DNA of 64,000 nt from Bedellia somnulentella (taxonomy: Eukaryota > Arthropoda > Insecta > Lepidoptera > Bedelliidae). The stretch covers positions 14,557,970 through 14,621,969 of the forward strand of contig OY755186.1 in NCBI GenBank assembly GCA_963576735.1, in the 5' to 3' direction. This document shows, piece after piece, positions 63,477 to 64,000 of the stretch. The first letter of the stretch is position 1. The number at the start of each line of letters is the position of its first letter. The notes beneath the pieces are model-generated. The model made no database searches. It was given only the letters and a program-made list of their open reading frames with translations, and had not been told where the DNA came from. A program made the position numbers and the translations under genes.

Positions 63477-64000
63477 TATCATTACTTTTTGTTAAAAAAT
63501 AGGTTGGTATTTTTTTTTTCTGCGTTTGATTTTATACCTACCTTACTATCTATCTACTATTTTAATCAAACAAATTAATGAATTTGGCAAAAGAAACAAA
63601 CCTACAAACAACCCAATCTAAAAACAATCAGCAAGAAAAAAAGCAGAATTTACAACACCGTTACCAGCTGTAACTCATACGACGACGAAGAAGCATAAAA
63701 CTCAACCTTATAGGCGGGATTTCGCTAGACAACCGAACAGCATGAGGTCGCTCGCGCGTATTTGCGCGTATGAGCGCGGCTGGCGCTCGCTTTGGTACGT
63801 TCGCAGATCCCGTCATGTCCCGCCCCTGCCCCTCACCCCGCGCGTCTTGCCCTGTGATCTCCTGTGGCCCCACGCTTGTAGCGACGTGGTAGCGACTAAG
63901 TTTAAGTTAGTTTATGTTATTTCATGTATGTAATTATCATTATTACAATCATAAATAGTATTATGTTATTAAAAATGATTATGATCGCTGACATTACACA
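63477..64000. other. Unassigned tail of the window with a G+C-rich patch
   Basis: 63,700-63,890 is markedly G+C-rich (GCGCGTATTTGCGCGTATGA, CCCGCCCCTGCCCCTCACCC) in an A+T-rich setting. No domain is recognised in the short frames on either strand. It could be a promoter/CpG-like region, the start of another element, or part of a host gene beyond the window. Confidence 0.4.

Noticed and set aside
63661..63933. Short frames in the G+C-rich patch, both strands
   Set aside because: No recognisable domain; long frames are expected by chance in G+C-rich DNA.

Overview
The window looks like a repeat-rich stretch of a moth (Lepidoptera, probably noctuid-like) nuclear genome. The evidence is an A+T-rich base composition, spliced genes with GT-AG introns, several dispersed short repeats of a type common in moths, a Helitron with TC...CTAG ends, and a dense pile of transposable elements. 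There are no operons, ribosome binding sites, CRISPR arrays or other prokaryotic features. Only two small loci look like ordinary host genes: a secreted multi-Kazal protease inhibitor on the minus strand (12.07-13.36 kb) and a tiny two-exon THAP-finger gene on the minus strand (7.47-7.99 kb).

Layout. 0-9 kb: a decayed, intron-containing IS630/Tc1-type transposase, foldback MITEs, inverted copies of a dispersed repeat, SINE-like repeats and the THAP mini-gene. 8.6-11 kb: three LINE 3' ends. 12-13.4 kb: the Kazal gene. 14.7-17 kb: a short Helitron and a decayed LINE endonuclease. 17.55-21.39 kb: a hAT element with perfect 8-bp target duplications; nested inside it are a GGGTTCCGTA repeat, an element with 410-bp terminal inverted repeats encoding an XPG/PIN-like nuclease domain, and a SINE. 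21.5-27.4 kb: a MULE transposase gene split by a young LTR element (748-bp LTRs differing at two sites that I could see) that carries an intact gag but no pol. 27.5-33.1 kb: LINE C (+). 34.5-35.7 kb: RT and copia-gag remnants. 36.3-40.9 kb: LINE D (-). 40.9-52.5 kb: an LTR retroelement that contains LINE A, which contains a 5'-truncated LINE B, which contains a complete 3,640-bp hAT element. 52.5-56.2 kb: RTE-like RT, LINE ORF1, Transib/RAG1-like and second MULE remnants. 56.4-63.0 kb: a decayed copia-type LTR element with a five-copy 490-bp tandem array and a mariner fragment inserted in it. 63.0-63.5 kb: a 452-bp foldback MITE. The last 500 bp contain an unexplained G+C-rich patch.

The genes do not form one pathway. 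The region records successive insertions, and clean target-site duplications let several of them be ordered in time. The most unusual signal is in the three long LINEs (A, C, D). In each, the gap between ORF1 and ORF2 is bridged by a long, hydrophobic, almost stop-free third frame that terminates within 0 to about 17 nt of the ORF2 start codon; in LINE D the join is TAATG. Other strong candidates are the gag-only LTR element, a hAT transposon carrying a second, divergently transcribed BESS-like gene, and the tandem amplification of the zinc-knuckle/protease module of the copia element. All calls come from reading the sequence; no database search was run.
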